DNA of 30,789 nt. Source: JBMNQI01 sp050944055. Its GTDB lineage: Bacteria > Bacillota > Clostridia > Oscillospirales > Oscillospiraceae. Each line of letters starts with the position of its first letter. Position 1 is the first letter of the stretch. Below, in pieces: positions 1 through 8,269 of this stretch. The stretch lies in assembly GCA_050944055.1 (NCBI GenBank), contig JBMNQI010000023.1:1-30789 (forward strand). The letters are read 5' to 3'. Under the pieces are notes generated by a model that saw only the letters and a program-made list of their open reading frames with translations, did not search any database and was not told where the DNA came from. The translations under genes were made by a program, and so were the position numbers.

Positions 1-277
1 CAAAATTAAGCAGCTCCCTGAGTTTTTGCCGGAAAAACCGGGCTCCCTCGTCGGTTATTTCGTAGACGGTCTTTTCCGGCCTGCTGCCATCCTTTTCGCG
101 GCTCGCCGTAAGCAGCCCGTTTTGCTCCATCTTTTCCATATGATAATAAATAGTCGGCAGCTTAATCTCTGTGAAGTACGCAAGCTGGCCCGAAATAAGC
201 TCTTTGATTCTGTAACCGTGCTGCGGCCCGAATCTCAGCAAAAGGCCGAGAATATAAAGTGGTACTATGATAACCAC
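1..277 (-). CDS. PadR-family transcriptional regulator, C-terminus cut by window edge
   Basis: Ninety-two codons are visible, reading off the left edge. The N-terminal PadR winged-helix pattern is clear: PLYILGLLLRFGPQHGYRIKELI, then KLPTIYYHMEKMEQNGLL, then a wing ending in KTVYEITDEG. PadR proteins are dimeric repressors that commonly respond to phenolic or toxic compounds. The start is taken as GTG at 277, the first possible start after an in-frame stop. An AGAGG lies directly against it, which is closer than ideal, so the start is uncertain. The gene lies downstream of the MFS permease in the same direction but has its own promoter inside a large palindrome, suggesting autoregulation. The effector-binding C-terminal part is not in the window, so the ligand cannot be judged. 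Confidence 0.8.
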   Translation of the reverse strand, partial: MVIIVPLYILGLLLRFGPQHGYRIKELISGQLAYFTEIKLPTIYYHMEKMEQNGLLTASREKDGSRPEKTVYEITDEGARFFRQKLRELLNF

Positions 278-290
278 CCTCTGTCAAGAA

Positions 291-343
291 AATAGTCAGG
301 ACTGAGTAATAGTATACTCAGTCCTGACTATTTGTCAATAGTC
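291..343. promoter_or_regulatory. Palindromic operator array overlapping the padR promoter
   Basis: A perfect inverted repeat with 18-bp arms (291-308 and 315-332) is separated by ATAGTA. A further AATAGTC half-site at 337-343 pairs with GACTATT at 326-332. On the minus strand a promoter is embedded in it: -35 TTGACA at 333-338 and -10 TATACT at 311-316, spacer 16 bp. The dyad therefore covers both hexamers, as expected for repression by the adjacent PadR protein. It could alternatively or additionally act as a hairpin terminator for the MFS gene, since TTTTC follows it on the minus strand. Confidence 0.7.
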
Positions 344-358
344 CTAACGGTCTGCCGC

Positions 359-1561
359 TCAGGCTGTTTTTTGATCTTTTTTCTTATAAAACGCTATGGA
401 AAGTAAAATAGCCACAAACTGAACAAGGGCTGCAAAACAGAACATAACAGTATATCCGAAGCTTTTAATAAGTAAGCCGCATATCAATGAGCCGAGCCCG
501 ACGCTGAGATCAAGCATCATGAAAAAGGTGCTTCCGCCCGCTCCTCGCCTGTCGACGGGAAGCTTGCTTACGGCCAGCGAATACAGAACGGGAGTACATA
601 CGCCCTGCACAAAGCCGTATAAAGCGCCGGCGGCGAAATAAACTGCCGCGTTGTCTATTAATCCGAGAGCCAAAAAAGTCACAACGAAGATTGCAAACGA
701 GGTCACAAGAGTTTTAACAGCCCCGAAGCGTTCATATATGCGGGAAGATAAAACGTTGGCAAAGAACATTACTACGGCGCAGGCTGTAAAGAATAGGCCG
801 GCGTTTTCATAGCCCCGAACCGACGCGAAGAGAAGAATAAACATCGCGATTGCCGCAATACCGACGCCAAAAAGAAAGTACAGGATTGAAGCGGGCAAGG
901 CTTTGATTTCTATAAACCTGACCAGACCCTTATATTGCACCGATTCGCATGAATCCGTATTGGCAGGTTTGTACACCGGCTTCTTTTCATAGTTGCACAG
1001 CCAGGACAGCACAGCGCCCACAAAAAGGAACAGAGCCGCTACTACGAATACAGGCATGTAATTATCGCCTTGTATGAGCGCAAGCACCAGAGTTCCCGCG
1101 CAGGCAACGGCAACTGCCATTGACGTCCAGAAATAGCCTATCCCGCGGTCCCGCATCTTTGGCGGTATCACATCGATATTTGCCGTAGAAACCGCGGTAT
1201 ACGAAGATGCGTATCCGGCGCCTTGAAGACCCCGGAAGAGAATCAGCGACCACATCATGGGCAAAGCCCCGAATAACCAGGCTGATAACCCAAAAAGCAG
1301 GCAACCGCATATCATTACGATGCGCCGGCTGACGTGGTCAGTATAGTACCCGCCGAGAATACGGAAAAATATTGCAACAATGGCGTATGGAAAACCGAGG
1401 AAACCGCTGAATCCTGTCGAGTAGCCAAGACTGTCGGAATACAGCGAGACGACGTTATTCAGCATGTTCTGACTCAGGTTTATGCAAAGCGCTATAAAAC
1501 AAGTGAGTAAAAAGTATCTGTTAAAAAGTTTATTGCTTTGATTCTTAGTGTCAAGCGTCAT
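359..1561 (-). CDS. Major facilitator superfamily permease
   Basis: The 400-residue protein is hydrophobic throughout, with about twelve predicted membrane segments, and is of ordinary MFS length. The loop between segments 2 and 3 carries the MFS motif A-like GGYYTDHVSRR at about residues 70-80, and RGLQGAGYA marks segment 4. The first segment follows a short polar N-terminus. A GGGGG ribosome site lies about 8 nt before the ATG. It would be a secondary transporter in the cytoplasmic membrane; the substrate cannot be read from the sequence. It lies directly before padR, an arrangement typical of regulated drug or metabolite exporters, but uptake of an aromatic compound is equally possible. 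Confidence 0.85.
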   Translation of the reverse strand: MTLDTKNQSNKLFNRYFLLTCFIALCINLSQNMLNNVVSLYSDSLGYSTGFSGFLGFPYAIVAIFFRILGGYYTDHVSRRIVMICGCLLFGLSAWLFGALPMMWSLILFRGLQGAGYASSYTAVSTANIDVIPPKMRDRGIGYFWTSMAVAVACAGTLVLALIQGDNYMPVFVVAALFLFVGAVLSWLCNYEKKPVYKPANTDSCESVQYKGLVRFIEIKALPASILYFLFGVGIAAIAMFILLFASVRGYENAGLFFTACAVVMFFANVLSSRIYERFGAVKTLVTSFAIFVVTFLALGLIDNAAVYFAAGALYGFVQGVCTPVLYSLAVSKLPVDRRGAGGSTFFMMLDLSVGLGSLICGLLIKSFGYTVMFCFAALVQFVAILLSIAFYKKKDQKTA

Positions 1562-1599
1562 TATCTTATCCCCCTAGAACGCATTATGTTATTAACAAT

Positions 1600-1658
1600 A
1601 AAAAAAACGGGCTGCAGGGACGGGTCGTTGCCCAGAGCGGCCTTTCCCGTCCCGGCAG
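1600..1658 (-). terminator. Rho-independent terminator after the ene-reductase gene
   Basis: On the minus strand CTGC-x-GGGACGGG pairs with CCCGTCCC-x-GCAG (plus coordinates 1646-1658 and 1612-1624), followed by CCCG and a run of eight T (plus-strand A run 1600-1607). It lies about 30 bp after the stop of the ene-reductase and before the MFS gene. Confidence 0.75.
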
Positions 1659-1688
1659 TTCCATTTTCAGCAACAATTGTTGTCAGGT

Positions 1689-3632
1689 TTATAGCCCCAT
1701 GTTCACCGCAGCGTCGAAACCGTCACGCGTGGCTTTCATGATGGTGCCGGCTTTTACGCAGTTTCCGACGGCGTAGAATTCGCCGCAGAGAGGACGGAGC
1801 CTCTCCACCTCTTCGTAGCGGGGACGCATGCCTGCCGCCATGACCACGCTGTCGGCGGGGAAGAAGAGCTCGTTATTGTCCTTATCGAGGGCGTAAACTC
1901 CCTCTTTTGTGATCCTCGTGCACTTAAGCCCTGTGGCAGTTTTTACGCCGCTTGCCTCCACCTGGTGCAGCAGGCTCAGGCGGTACATAAAACCGCTTTC
2001 CACGGCCAGCTCGTCCAGCATTTCCACGATGGTGACATCCTTGCCTTCACGCGCCAGCAGCACCGCTTCCTCGCAGCCGATGAAGCCGCCGCCGATTACC
2101 ACGACTTTATCGCCGACGGGCGTGTCGGGCATGATGTCCGCGCCGATTATGACATTGTCCCCGTCCGCTCCGGGCAGAGGCAGTACCAGGGGATCCGCGC
2201 CCACGGCCGCAATAAGCACGTCGGGCTTCACTTCGTCCACAACGGACTGATCTACAACGGTATTCAGCCGTACGTCAATGGGAAGTTCCATGACCTTCTT
2301 TGCCTGCTGCTCGCGGTAGCGAAGGACGGGCTTTTTGAAGTCCGCGCCGCTGTCGGCGAATTTAAGCGCGCCTCCGAGCTTTGGACCGGCCTCGCAGAGA
2401 ACGACCTCATGGCCGCGCTCATAAGCCTCCAGTGCCGCCTGCATGCCGCCGGGGCCTCCGCCGGCAATGAGGACCTTGCGCTTTATACGTGTGAGCGCCG
2501 GATGAAAATAATCTCCCTCCCGGCCGATATAGGGGTTCACGGCGCAGCGGAACTGGCCGTTTTTCATAAGACCGGAGAGGCAGTCCGTACAGCGCAGGCA
2601 GTAGGTGATTTTATCTTCCTGGCCCCGAAGCATCTTCTTGGGAAGGAACGGGTCGGCGATGAGTGCGCGGCCCAGTGAGATGCCGTCGACACCGGTCTGG
2701 GCGAGATAGTTCTCCATATCCTCGGGAACATTGAAGGCGCCTACGGTGCATACTGGGGTCTTCACATGCTTTTTAATCTCCGCGGCGAGACCTGCGTTCT
2801 CCATATCCTTCTCAAAAGGCGAGGGGTGCATCAGTACCGCGGAATAGGGCACCTGCTGTGTGCCGGCGGAAACATGGATCAGATCCACCTTGCCGTCCAA
2901 AGCCTTGGCAATCTCAATTCCGTAGTCCAGGCCGTATCCGCCCTCGGTTCGCTCGGAGCCGGAGATTCGTATGTCGATTGGGAAATTTCCGCCCACGGCC
3001 TCGCGGACCTTGTCCACCACCAGCAGCATGAAGTTCATGCGCTTTTCCGGCGTGCCGCCCCAGTTGTCGGTACGGAAGTTCGTTAAAGGGGAGAGAAACT
3101 GATGTATCAGCCAGCCGTGGCCGCCGTGGAGCATGACCATATCAAAGCCCAGGCGCTTAGCGTTGGCGGCGGCTTCGGCGTACTTTTCGGCAGCCTCGTA
3201 GATTTCCTCCTCGGTCATTTCCTCGACCTGCTCGCCCCAGGGGTCGATATAGGCGGAAGGGCCCTTGGCGACATGACCGATGAGGTCCTGCAGCGAAAGG
3301 GCGCCGCCGTGGTCCAGTTCCACGGAGCAGGCGGCTCCCTGGGAGTGGATAGCGTCGGCCATACGTGCAAAGCCGCTCCATGATTTGGCGTCGTTTATGC
3401 TCGCCTGCGTGCGGTGGGATCGGCCGTTGGCCAGATCGACCATGACTTCACCAATCGTGACCATGGCCGCGCCGCCGGAGGCGCGCAGCTTGTAGTAATC
3501 GTAGTTCTCAAATCCGTAGGTCTCGTCGGGTCCCGCCGGGTCCATGGACGTTGGGGCGGCAAAAATACGGTTTTTCAGGACTAGGCCGCGCAGCTTAAGA
3601 GGCTGGAACACATGGGGATACTTCTTGTGCAT
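1689..3632 (-). CDS. NADH-dependent ene-reductase of the 2-enoate / 2,4-dienoyl-CoA reductase type
   Basis: This 647-residue protein has the classical three-part layout. An old-yellow-enzyme TIM barrel (about 1-340) carries HGGHGWLIHQFLSP at 169-182 and RTDNWGG at 187-193. A Cys cluster follows at C345, C348, C351 and C363. FAD and NAD Rossmann regions follow, with AGGGPGG near 389 and IGGGFIG near 513. Such enzymes reduce activated C=C bonds of enoates, dienoyl-CoA, bile-acid intermediates or flavonoids using FMN, FAD and a [4Fe-4S] cluster in the cytoplasm. The start is the ATG at 3632, seven nt after GTGAG; a TTG 18 nt upstream lacks a good site. The Cys spacing C-x2-C-x2-C-x11-C is one residue shorter than the usual C-x2-C-x3-C. 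The substrate is unknown; a polyphenol step is speculation from the neighbourhood. Confidence 0.88.
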   Translation of the reverse strand: MHKKYPHVFQPLKLRGLVLKNRIFAAPTSMDPAGPDETYGFENYDYYKLRASGGAAMVTIGEVMVDLANGRSHRTQASINDAKSWSGFARMADAIHSQGAACSVELDHGGALSLQDLIGHVAKGPSAYIDPWGEQVEEMTEEEIYEAAEKYAEAAANAKRLGFDMVMLHGGHGWLIHQFLSPLTNFRTDNWGGTPEKRMNFMLLVVDKVREAVGGNFPIDIRISGSERTEGGYGLDYGIEIAKALDGKVDLIHVSAGTQQVPYSAVLMHPSPFEKDMENAGLAAEIKKHVKTPVCTVGAFNVPEDMENYLAQTGVDGISLGRALIADPFLPKKMLRGQEDKITYCLRCTDCLSGLMKNGQFRCAVNPYIGREGDYFHPALTRIKRKVLIAGGGPGGMQAALEAYERGHEVVLCEAGPKLGGALKFADSGADFKKPVLRYREQQAKKVMELPIDVRLNTVVDQSVVDEVKPDVLIAAVGADPLVLPLPGADGDNVIIGADIMPDTPVGDKVVVIGGGFIGCEEAVLLAREGKDVTIVEMLDELAVESGFMYRLSLLHQVEASGVKTATGLKCTRITKEGVYALDKDNNELFFPADSVVMAAGMRPRYEEVERLRPLCGEFYAVGNCVKAGTIMKATRDGFDAAVNMGL

Positions 3633-3679
3633 GTTTTTTCTCACTTTCAATGCAAATTGTATTCAAATCTGATGGAATC

Positions 3680-4302
3680 TCAGACAAGTTTCAGCACGAT
3701 CCGGCCCTGATACTGGCCGGCGGCTACAGGAATTTCCGCACCGTCCACGGTCATAACCAAGCGCTTGCCGGCGGGAGGCGCGCAATGGCGTGCGCCGCCA
3801 GGCTGAGCTTTGTGATATAGCAGGTTCCGGTGACAATCCATGTACTGTTTTCATCCAGACTGACATGGACGCCGTTGTTCACGGTGGGATCGGGGGTCTG
3901 AGTGATGTTGGACAGCTCATTGCGGTTGGCCTCGCTGATCTCAGTCAGCCCCTCGCGGTATGCGGCCGTCGCGGCGCTGGCAATGCCTTCCCAACGGACA
4001 TTTTTCAAATTGAGTATCAGGTTCTTCGGCCCGCGCAGCGCCATGTCGTAGTCCGTTTTACCGGGGCCTTCATCCTCAGCCGGGGGCGCGGCATCCAGAA
4101 AGCTCAAGCCCTCGCTGCCCTCGGGCGGATCAAACATGCCCCCGAAAGCGGACGGCTTATCGGACCTGCCGGGGATGGCATCCTTTTCCAGATGCAGATT
4201 GGTGGTGGAGTTGAGGAAATCGCCCTTGAGCTCCATATCGGCAAGATTAACGGGTAAACCGGCTATCTGCATAAAATCACATTCTGATAATACCATCCGC
4301 AA
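3680..4302 (-). pseudogene. Frameshifted C-terminal fragment of a large surface or beta-helix-type protein
   Basis: The open frame from 4302 to 3751 gives 183 residues and ends out of character (ARLPPASAWL). A shift of two bases at the GCGCGC run 3778-3783 would continue it as APPAGKRLVMTVDGAEIPVAAG and on to a TGA at 3680-3682. The text NLILNLKNVRWEG, ELSNITQTPDPTVNNGVHV, STWIVTGTCYITKLSL resembles the C-terminal rungs of large secreted beta-solenoid proteins of Clostridia; this is recognition from memory, not a search. No ribosome site, signal peptide or N-terminal domain is present (the first possible start is a TTG). It therefore looks like a decayed remnant. A sequencing error at the GC repeat could explain the shift but not the missing N-terminus. 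Confidence 0.65.
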
Positions 4303-4519
4303 GAAGGTGTTTCATCGTCCGCATAGACAAATCTTCCGGTTGTTTTTGTTCGTTTCGGATAATTAATCATCTACTCAAAGTACCTGCAGGCTTAATTCCA
4401 CAGTCGGAGCGCGAAGCAGCCGCATTGCAATTGTTATTATACAACAAAAAGAAATTGAGTGTCCACAACAAGCATTGTTTGCAACTGAAACTCTGTCGGC
4501 TATTTTGAATTTTTTCGAA

Positions 4520-4553
4520 CAGCAGAAAGCAACAATCAGCAGAAAGCAACAAT
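4520..4553 (+). repeat. Two tandem copies of a 17-bp repeat upstream of a promoter
   Basis: CAGCAGAAAGCAACAAT occurs twice head to tail (4520-4536 and 4537-4553) with no mismatch. It ends two bases before the -35 box at 4556. The position would suit an activator site, or it may be a simple slippage duplication. Confidence 0.8.
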
Positions 4554-4555
4554 AA

Positions 4556-4584
4556 TTGACAATATCTGCTTCTCCGAATATGAT
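4556..4584 (+). promoter_or_regulatory. Sigma-A promoter for the truncated sensor-protein gene
   Basis: TTGACA at 4556-4561, a 17-bp spacer and TATGAT at 4579-4584 form a near-consensus promoter. Transcription would start near 4591 and reach the ATG at 4675. Confidence 0.65.
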
Positions 4585-4674
4585 TTATATCAAGCATGCG
4601 GTCGGGAGATTGGATAATTGAGTATATTTCCGCGACAAAGCAGCCGAAAAGAGTGCGGATAGCGGGGTTAGAGG

Positions 4675-5160
4675 ATGAGTGCCGGTAAATACAGTAAGTC
4701 TGTCAGAATTGCCGTAAGCATTGCCGCCCTGCTCTGCCTTGCCGTCGTACTGGGAGCAATAATATATAATTCCTATGAAAGCGACAGGCCGAGGGTGAAA
4801 AACGGAATACTAGATTTAACCGATCGGGATATTGACAGCCCCGTGTCCCTGGACGGGGAATGGGAGTTTTACTGGCAGGAATTTTTCGGGGCGCGGGATT
4901 TCGCTAGGCCGGAGACAGCAGCTGAAAAGCTGCTGGTCAAGGTTCCGGGCACATGGGATAAGTATAAAAACGGGAGCGAGGGCTTCCCGTGGTTCGGTTA
5001 CGCCACATACAGGGCCCAGATAATACCGGGGAAAAACCGGCTGGACGGCATCAAGTTAAAGACAATTCTGACTGCCGCGAGGCTATTTGTAAACGGAAAA
5101 GAGTATAGGTTCACGACGGGAGTATCGGCAAATATGAGAAAACCCGGCGGACAACTTTGA
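4675..5160 (+). pseudogene. Truncated N-terminal piece of a membrane sensor protein (7TMR-DISM extracellular-type domain)
   Basis: The 161-residue frame starts with a basic N-terminus and one membrane segment (about residues 11-31), then an extracellular domain. NGILDLTDRDIDSPVSLDGE, WEFYWQEFF, VPGTWDKYKNG, GYATYRAQI and ARLFVNGKEY are typical of the galactose-binding-like sensing domain in DISM histidine kinases and nucleotide cyclases. Those proteins run to several hundred residues with seven membrane helices and an output domain. Here the frame stops at 5160 in the middle of the sensing domain. Neither the helices nor an output domain follow. In 5161-5353 only short interrupted frames are seen, running up to the convergent cheB. 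The strong promoter is intact. A short functional lipoprotein-like product cannot be excluded. Confidence 0.6.
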
Positions 5161-5353
5161 CGACGGAAATAATAAAAAACCGAAATTAGGGATCCAGTTT
5201 TTTATGCAGCGTTTTCAAGCAATGGCGGTATGTCATATGTGACAAGCAATTAATTTTTCCGGCGTCGCTCGAAGTTGCGGAAACGGATATTGAAGAAGGA
5301 ATGATATACTTATAAAACTGCAAGTGTCCAATAACTATTTTGTTATCGGCTTT

Positions 5354-6361
5354 TCAGATTTTAACAAGCGAGCATATAAGCTGCGGGATTTTATCGAGCG
5401 ACGCCTGCTGCTCTACGGCTCCCAGTTCAAAAGCCGCTTTTGGCATACCGTAGACAACGCTCGAATCCTTATCCTGCCCGATAGTTCTCGCTCCCTTCGC
5501 CCTCATCGTAAGAAGGCCTTTGGCGCCGTCGGAGCCCATGCCCGTGAGGATGACGCCGACAGCGTTTTTGCCTGCCGCGTCCGCTGCCGAATTGAAAAGG
5601 ACGTCGACAGACGGGCAGTGCCCGCTGACCTTTTCCCCCTCGACGCACCTGACCTTATAGCCGCCGCCGGATTTAACGACCTTCATATGGCGGTCGCCCG
5701 GGGCTATCAATACTCTGCCGCTTTTTACCTCGTCGCCGTCCTTGGCTTCCGACACCTGAAATTTAAGTATTTTGTTAAGGCGCTGGGCGTACATATTGGT
5801 GAAAACCGGAGGCATGTGCTGCACGACAACGATTCCGGGCAGATCGGGCGGCAGTTCCTTAAGAATTGCCAGAACGGCTTCGGTTCCGCCAGTCGACGCT
5901 CCTATGGCTATGAGCTTGTCCGGTTCCGCGCCGCGCAGGCCAGGTGCCGCCGTTTTTTTTCGTATCTTAAGATTGGCAACCGAAGCAATCTTAACTTTCG
6001 CTGTCAGGTCATTTATGAAGCTTTCGAGCTTTTTCCCGGATGAGGCCTCGTACTTTGCCACAAAATCAAGCGCCCCGGCTTCTAGCGCTTCAAATACCCT
6101 TTCGCTTGCGGAGCTGATAACTATGACCGGCAGAGGGCTTTTCGGCATGAGGTTCCTGAGGAACTCAATACCGTTCATCACCGGCATTTCAAGGTCCAGC
6201 GTCATTACGTCGGGGGTCAGTTCGGTGATTTTTTTTGAAGCCTCAAAAGCGTCCGAGGCGTGGCCGACGACTTCGATGTCGGGATCGCCCGAAAGCCATT
6301 CCGTGATAAGCTTTCTGTAAAACAGGGAATCGTCGACAACCAAAACTTTAATCTTTCTCAT
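5354..6361 (-). CDS. cheB: Protein-glutamate methylesterase/deamidase CheB (orphan)
   Basis: The 335-residue protein has an N-terminal receiver domain (D10, D11, phospho-acceptor D56 in LDLEMPVMNG, K103), a linker, and a C-terminal methylesterase domain. The catalytic Ser-His-Asp residues are S156 (GASTGGTEA), H182 (VQHMPP) and D278 (GMGSDGA). It removes methyl groups from chemoreceptor glutamates and deamidates glutamines, in the cytoplasm, when phosphorylated by CheA. The length is normal for the family. AAAGGA lies about 10 nt before the ATG. No cheA, cheR, cheW, receptor or flagellar gene is present, so it is an orphan here and its partners must lie elsewhere on the genome. Confidence 0.93.
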   Translation of the reverse strand: MRKIKVLVVDDSLFYRKLITEWLSGDPDIEVVGHASDAFEASKKITELTPDVMTLDLEMPVMNGIEFLRNLMPKSPLPVIVISSASERVFEALEAGALDFVAKYEASSGKKLESFINDLTAKVKIASVANLKIRKKTAAPGLRGAEPDKLIAIGASTGGTEAVLAILKELPPDLPGIVVVQHMPPVFTNMYAQRLNKILKFQVSEAKDGDEVKSGRVLIAPGDRHMKVVKSGGGYKVRCVEGEKVSGHCPSVDVLFNSAADAAGKNAVGVILTGMGSDGAKGLLTMRAKGARTIGQDKDSSVVYGMPKAAFELGAVEQQASLDKIPQLICSLVKI

Positions 6362-6491
6362 GCGTAAGCATTCCTTTCAACGTACTAAAGCGTATATCGT
6401 AATATTCGGGGATAGAATTGATTTTTGAAAAGGATAAACAAGAGGGAACCTATTGCTAAATATTTGACAAACAGTGTTATTTAAGAAGATC

Positions 6492-6520
6492 TTTTCATTT
6501 GAGGAAATTTAGTGTATACT
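6492..6520 (+). promoter_or_regulatory. Promoter of the FAD_binding_2 flavoprotein gene
   Basis: TTTTCA at 6492-6497, a 17-bp spacer and TATACT at 6515-6520 form a plausible sigma-A promoter 50 bp upstream of the ATG. The -35 box matches consensus in four of six positions. Confidence 0.5.
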
Positions 6521-6569
6521 GTTTTTGGTTATAAATCTAACGCCTTTGCAGGCGGGAAAGGGAGGACAT

Positions 6570-8255
6570 ATGTCAAGAATTAAGTACGAGATACCTGACT
6601 GGCTTGGACAAGAGCCGGTCGTCCCCGACGACCAGATCAGCGAGACCTTGGAGTTTGACATTGTTGTGTGCGGGGGAGGGCATGCCGGAACAAGCGTTGC
6701 TCACGCGGCGGCACACGAGGGTGCCTCCGTTGCAGTGCTTGAACTGCAGAGCAGGGAAGAATACCATTTCCTTGGAGAACAGATTGGCCATTTCAACTCA
6801 AAGCTGCTCAGGGACAGGGGCGTGAAGCCCGTCGAAAACCTTGAGGAGGTTGTCGCTGAATTCCAGAAGCGCTCCTTCAATTACTCTAATCCAAATCTTA
6901 TCCGCAAATACGTCTACAACTGCGGCGAGATGGTGGACGAGCTGATGGCTCTTATTCCCGAGGACTCAGACATACTGAAAAACGCAAACGTACATCTCCC
7001 CTGGGATCATGAGCATAAGAACTATCCTCTTGAACGCGGCGGTTACAAGACATGGGCCGGAACTATTGAGTTCAGGAAAGGCGTGCTGACGGAGCCCATT
7101 CTCGGTGTTGGTTCACACAGTAATCTTACCGAAGTGGAAATGTATATGGTGGCAGACGCCGAAGCGCACGGAGCCAAATGGTTTTATGAGACGGACTGCT
7201 ACGTTCTGACCAAGGACGGGGACAGGGTAACGGGAGTCATTGGAAAGGACCGGAGCGGGAAGTATACGAAATATTTGGCGCGAAAGGGCGTTGCCCTGTG
7301 TTTGGGAGATTTCGGGCTTAACACAGACATGGTTATCGCCCTGCTGGACGAACTGCGCGAGCTTGCGGAGGTGAGAGGCCAGGATCCTTCGACGATTCGC
7401 TCTGCCGGACACGGCGACAAGCTCCAGCCATGGGGCAACTACGGCCAGGGCCACAAGCTGGGCTGCTGGGCCGGGGGCCATATTGAGAACGGGCCGCGGG
7501 CCTGGATGCGTTTGGAAGGCATTGGCGGAAGCTTTGGATTCATGACGATGCTTGCGCTCAACTGCAGAGGCGAACGCTTTATGGACGAATCGATATACGC
7601 AGGCATGCCTATGCAGGTAGCAAGACAGCCGCTTGGTACTATTGTTGGCCTGAGCGACTGCAGGATAATCGAATACTATAAGTATGCGACGCTTGAACAC
7701 GGGCAGCCGGACTTCGGCAGGCCGGAATACCAGGAGCAGCTTAAAGAGGACTTCGAATACATGATCACAAACATGGTCGACAAGTATCCTCTCAGAAGCT
7801 GCTCCATAACCGAGCGCATGCCCGCCGGGGAATTCTATGTGGCCAACACTATAGAGGAGCTGGCAGCTAAGCTTGGATATAAAGGCAAGGACTATGATAA
7901 CTTCATCGAATCGGTAAAGCGTTACAACGAGCTTTGCAGGGCAGGGCGTGATACGGACTTCGGCAAGGATAAGGAGCTTCTCTGGCCGATAGAGAAGGCG
8001 CCGTTTGTGGCCTGCAAGAGCGATAATCTGCACGTAAACGCAGGGCTCGTCACGCTGGCCGGCCTGGAAGTGGACAATAACCAGCAGGTCCTGTCTGAAG
8101 ACGGGAAGAACCCGATACCGGGGCTTTTCACCTCGGGAAACAACTGCGGAGGGCGTTACGCCATTGGATATGCCTGCCCGGTCGGGGGCAACTCGATAGG
8201 CATGGCAAAAACGCTCGGGCGCGAACTCGGGAAATATATGGCGCATCTGGATTGA
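6570..8255 (+). CDS. FAD-dependent oxidoreductase of the FAD_binding_2 (fumarate reductase flavoprotein-like) family
   Basis: The 561-residue protein begins with a short extension, then a dinucleotide-binding fold with IVVCGGGHAG at about 31-40 and VLELQSREE at the end of the second strand. The C-terminus has GLFTSGNNCGGRYAIGYACPVGGNSIGM in two adjoining blocks, typical of flavoproteins related to fumarate reductase, urocanate reductase and 3-ketosteroid dehydrogenase. These transfer hydride to or from an activated C=C bond. No signal peptide, haem motif or FMN-attachment domain is seen, so it should be a soluble cytoplasmic enzyme needing an external electron donor. The ATG at 6570 follows GGGAGG by five nt. 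It is a single-gene unit with its own promoter and terminator. The substrate is unknown. Confidence 0.85.
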   Translation: MSRIKYEIPDWLGQEPVVPDDQISETLEFDIVVCGGGHAGTSVAHAAAHEGASVAVLELQSREEYHFLGEQIGHFNSKLLRDRGVKPVENLEEVVAEFQKRSFNYSNPNLIRKYVYNCGEMVDELMALIPEDSDILKNANVHLPWDHEHKNYPLERGGYKTWAGTIEFRKGVLTEPILGVGSHSNLTEVEMYMVADAEAHGAKWFYETDCYVLTKDGDRVTGVIGKDRSGKYTKYLARKGVALCLGDFGLNTDMVIALLDELRELAEVRGQDPSTIRSAGHGDKLQPWGNYGQGHKLGCWAGGHIENGPRAWMRLEGIGGSFGFMTMLALNCRGERFMDESIYAGMPMQVARQPLGTIVGLSDCRIIEYYKYATLEHGQPDFGRPEYQEQLKEDFEYMITNMVDKYPLRSCSITERMPAGEFYVANTIEELAAKLGYKGKDYDNFIESVKRYNELCRAGRDTDFGKDKELLWPIEKAPFVACKSDNLHVNAGLVTLAGLEVDNNQQVLSEDGKNPIPGLFTSGNNCGGRYAIGYACPVGGNSIGMAKTLGRELGKYMAHLD

Positions 8256-8269
8256 TACAATATAAAGCA

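Larger units (their letters stand above)
4303..4674. other. Gene-free AT-rich stretch with a tandem repeat and a promoter
   Basis: No convincing gene is seen in this 372-bp stretch. It holds a 17-bp tandem repeat and a plus-strand promoter, listed separately. The rest is AT-rich spacer between two degenerate genes. Confidence 0.6.

Noticed and set aside
4367..4597. A 76-codon minus-strand frame in the AT-rich gap
   Set aside because: It has no ribosome site, low-complexity text, and overlaps the tandem repeat and promoter.
5324..6043. A 239-codon plus-strand frame over cheB
   Set aside because: CheB on the minus strand has all catalytic motifs; the plus-strand frame begins in spacer and has no start signal.
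6463..6490. TTGACA near 6463 as the -35 box of the flavoprotein promoter
   Set aside because: No acceptable -10 box lies 16-19 bp downstream; TTTTCA/TATACT at 6492-6520 fits better.
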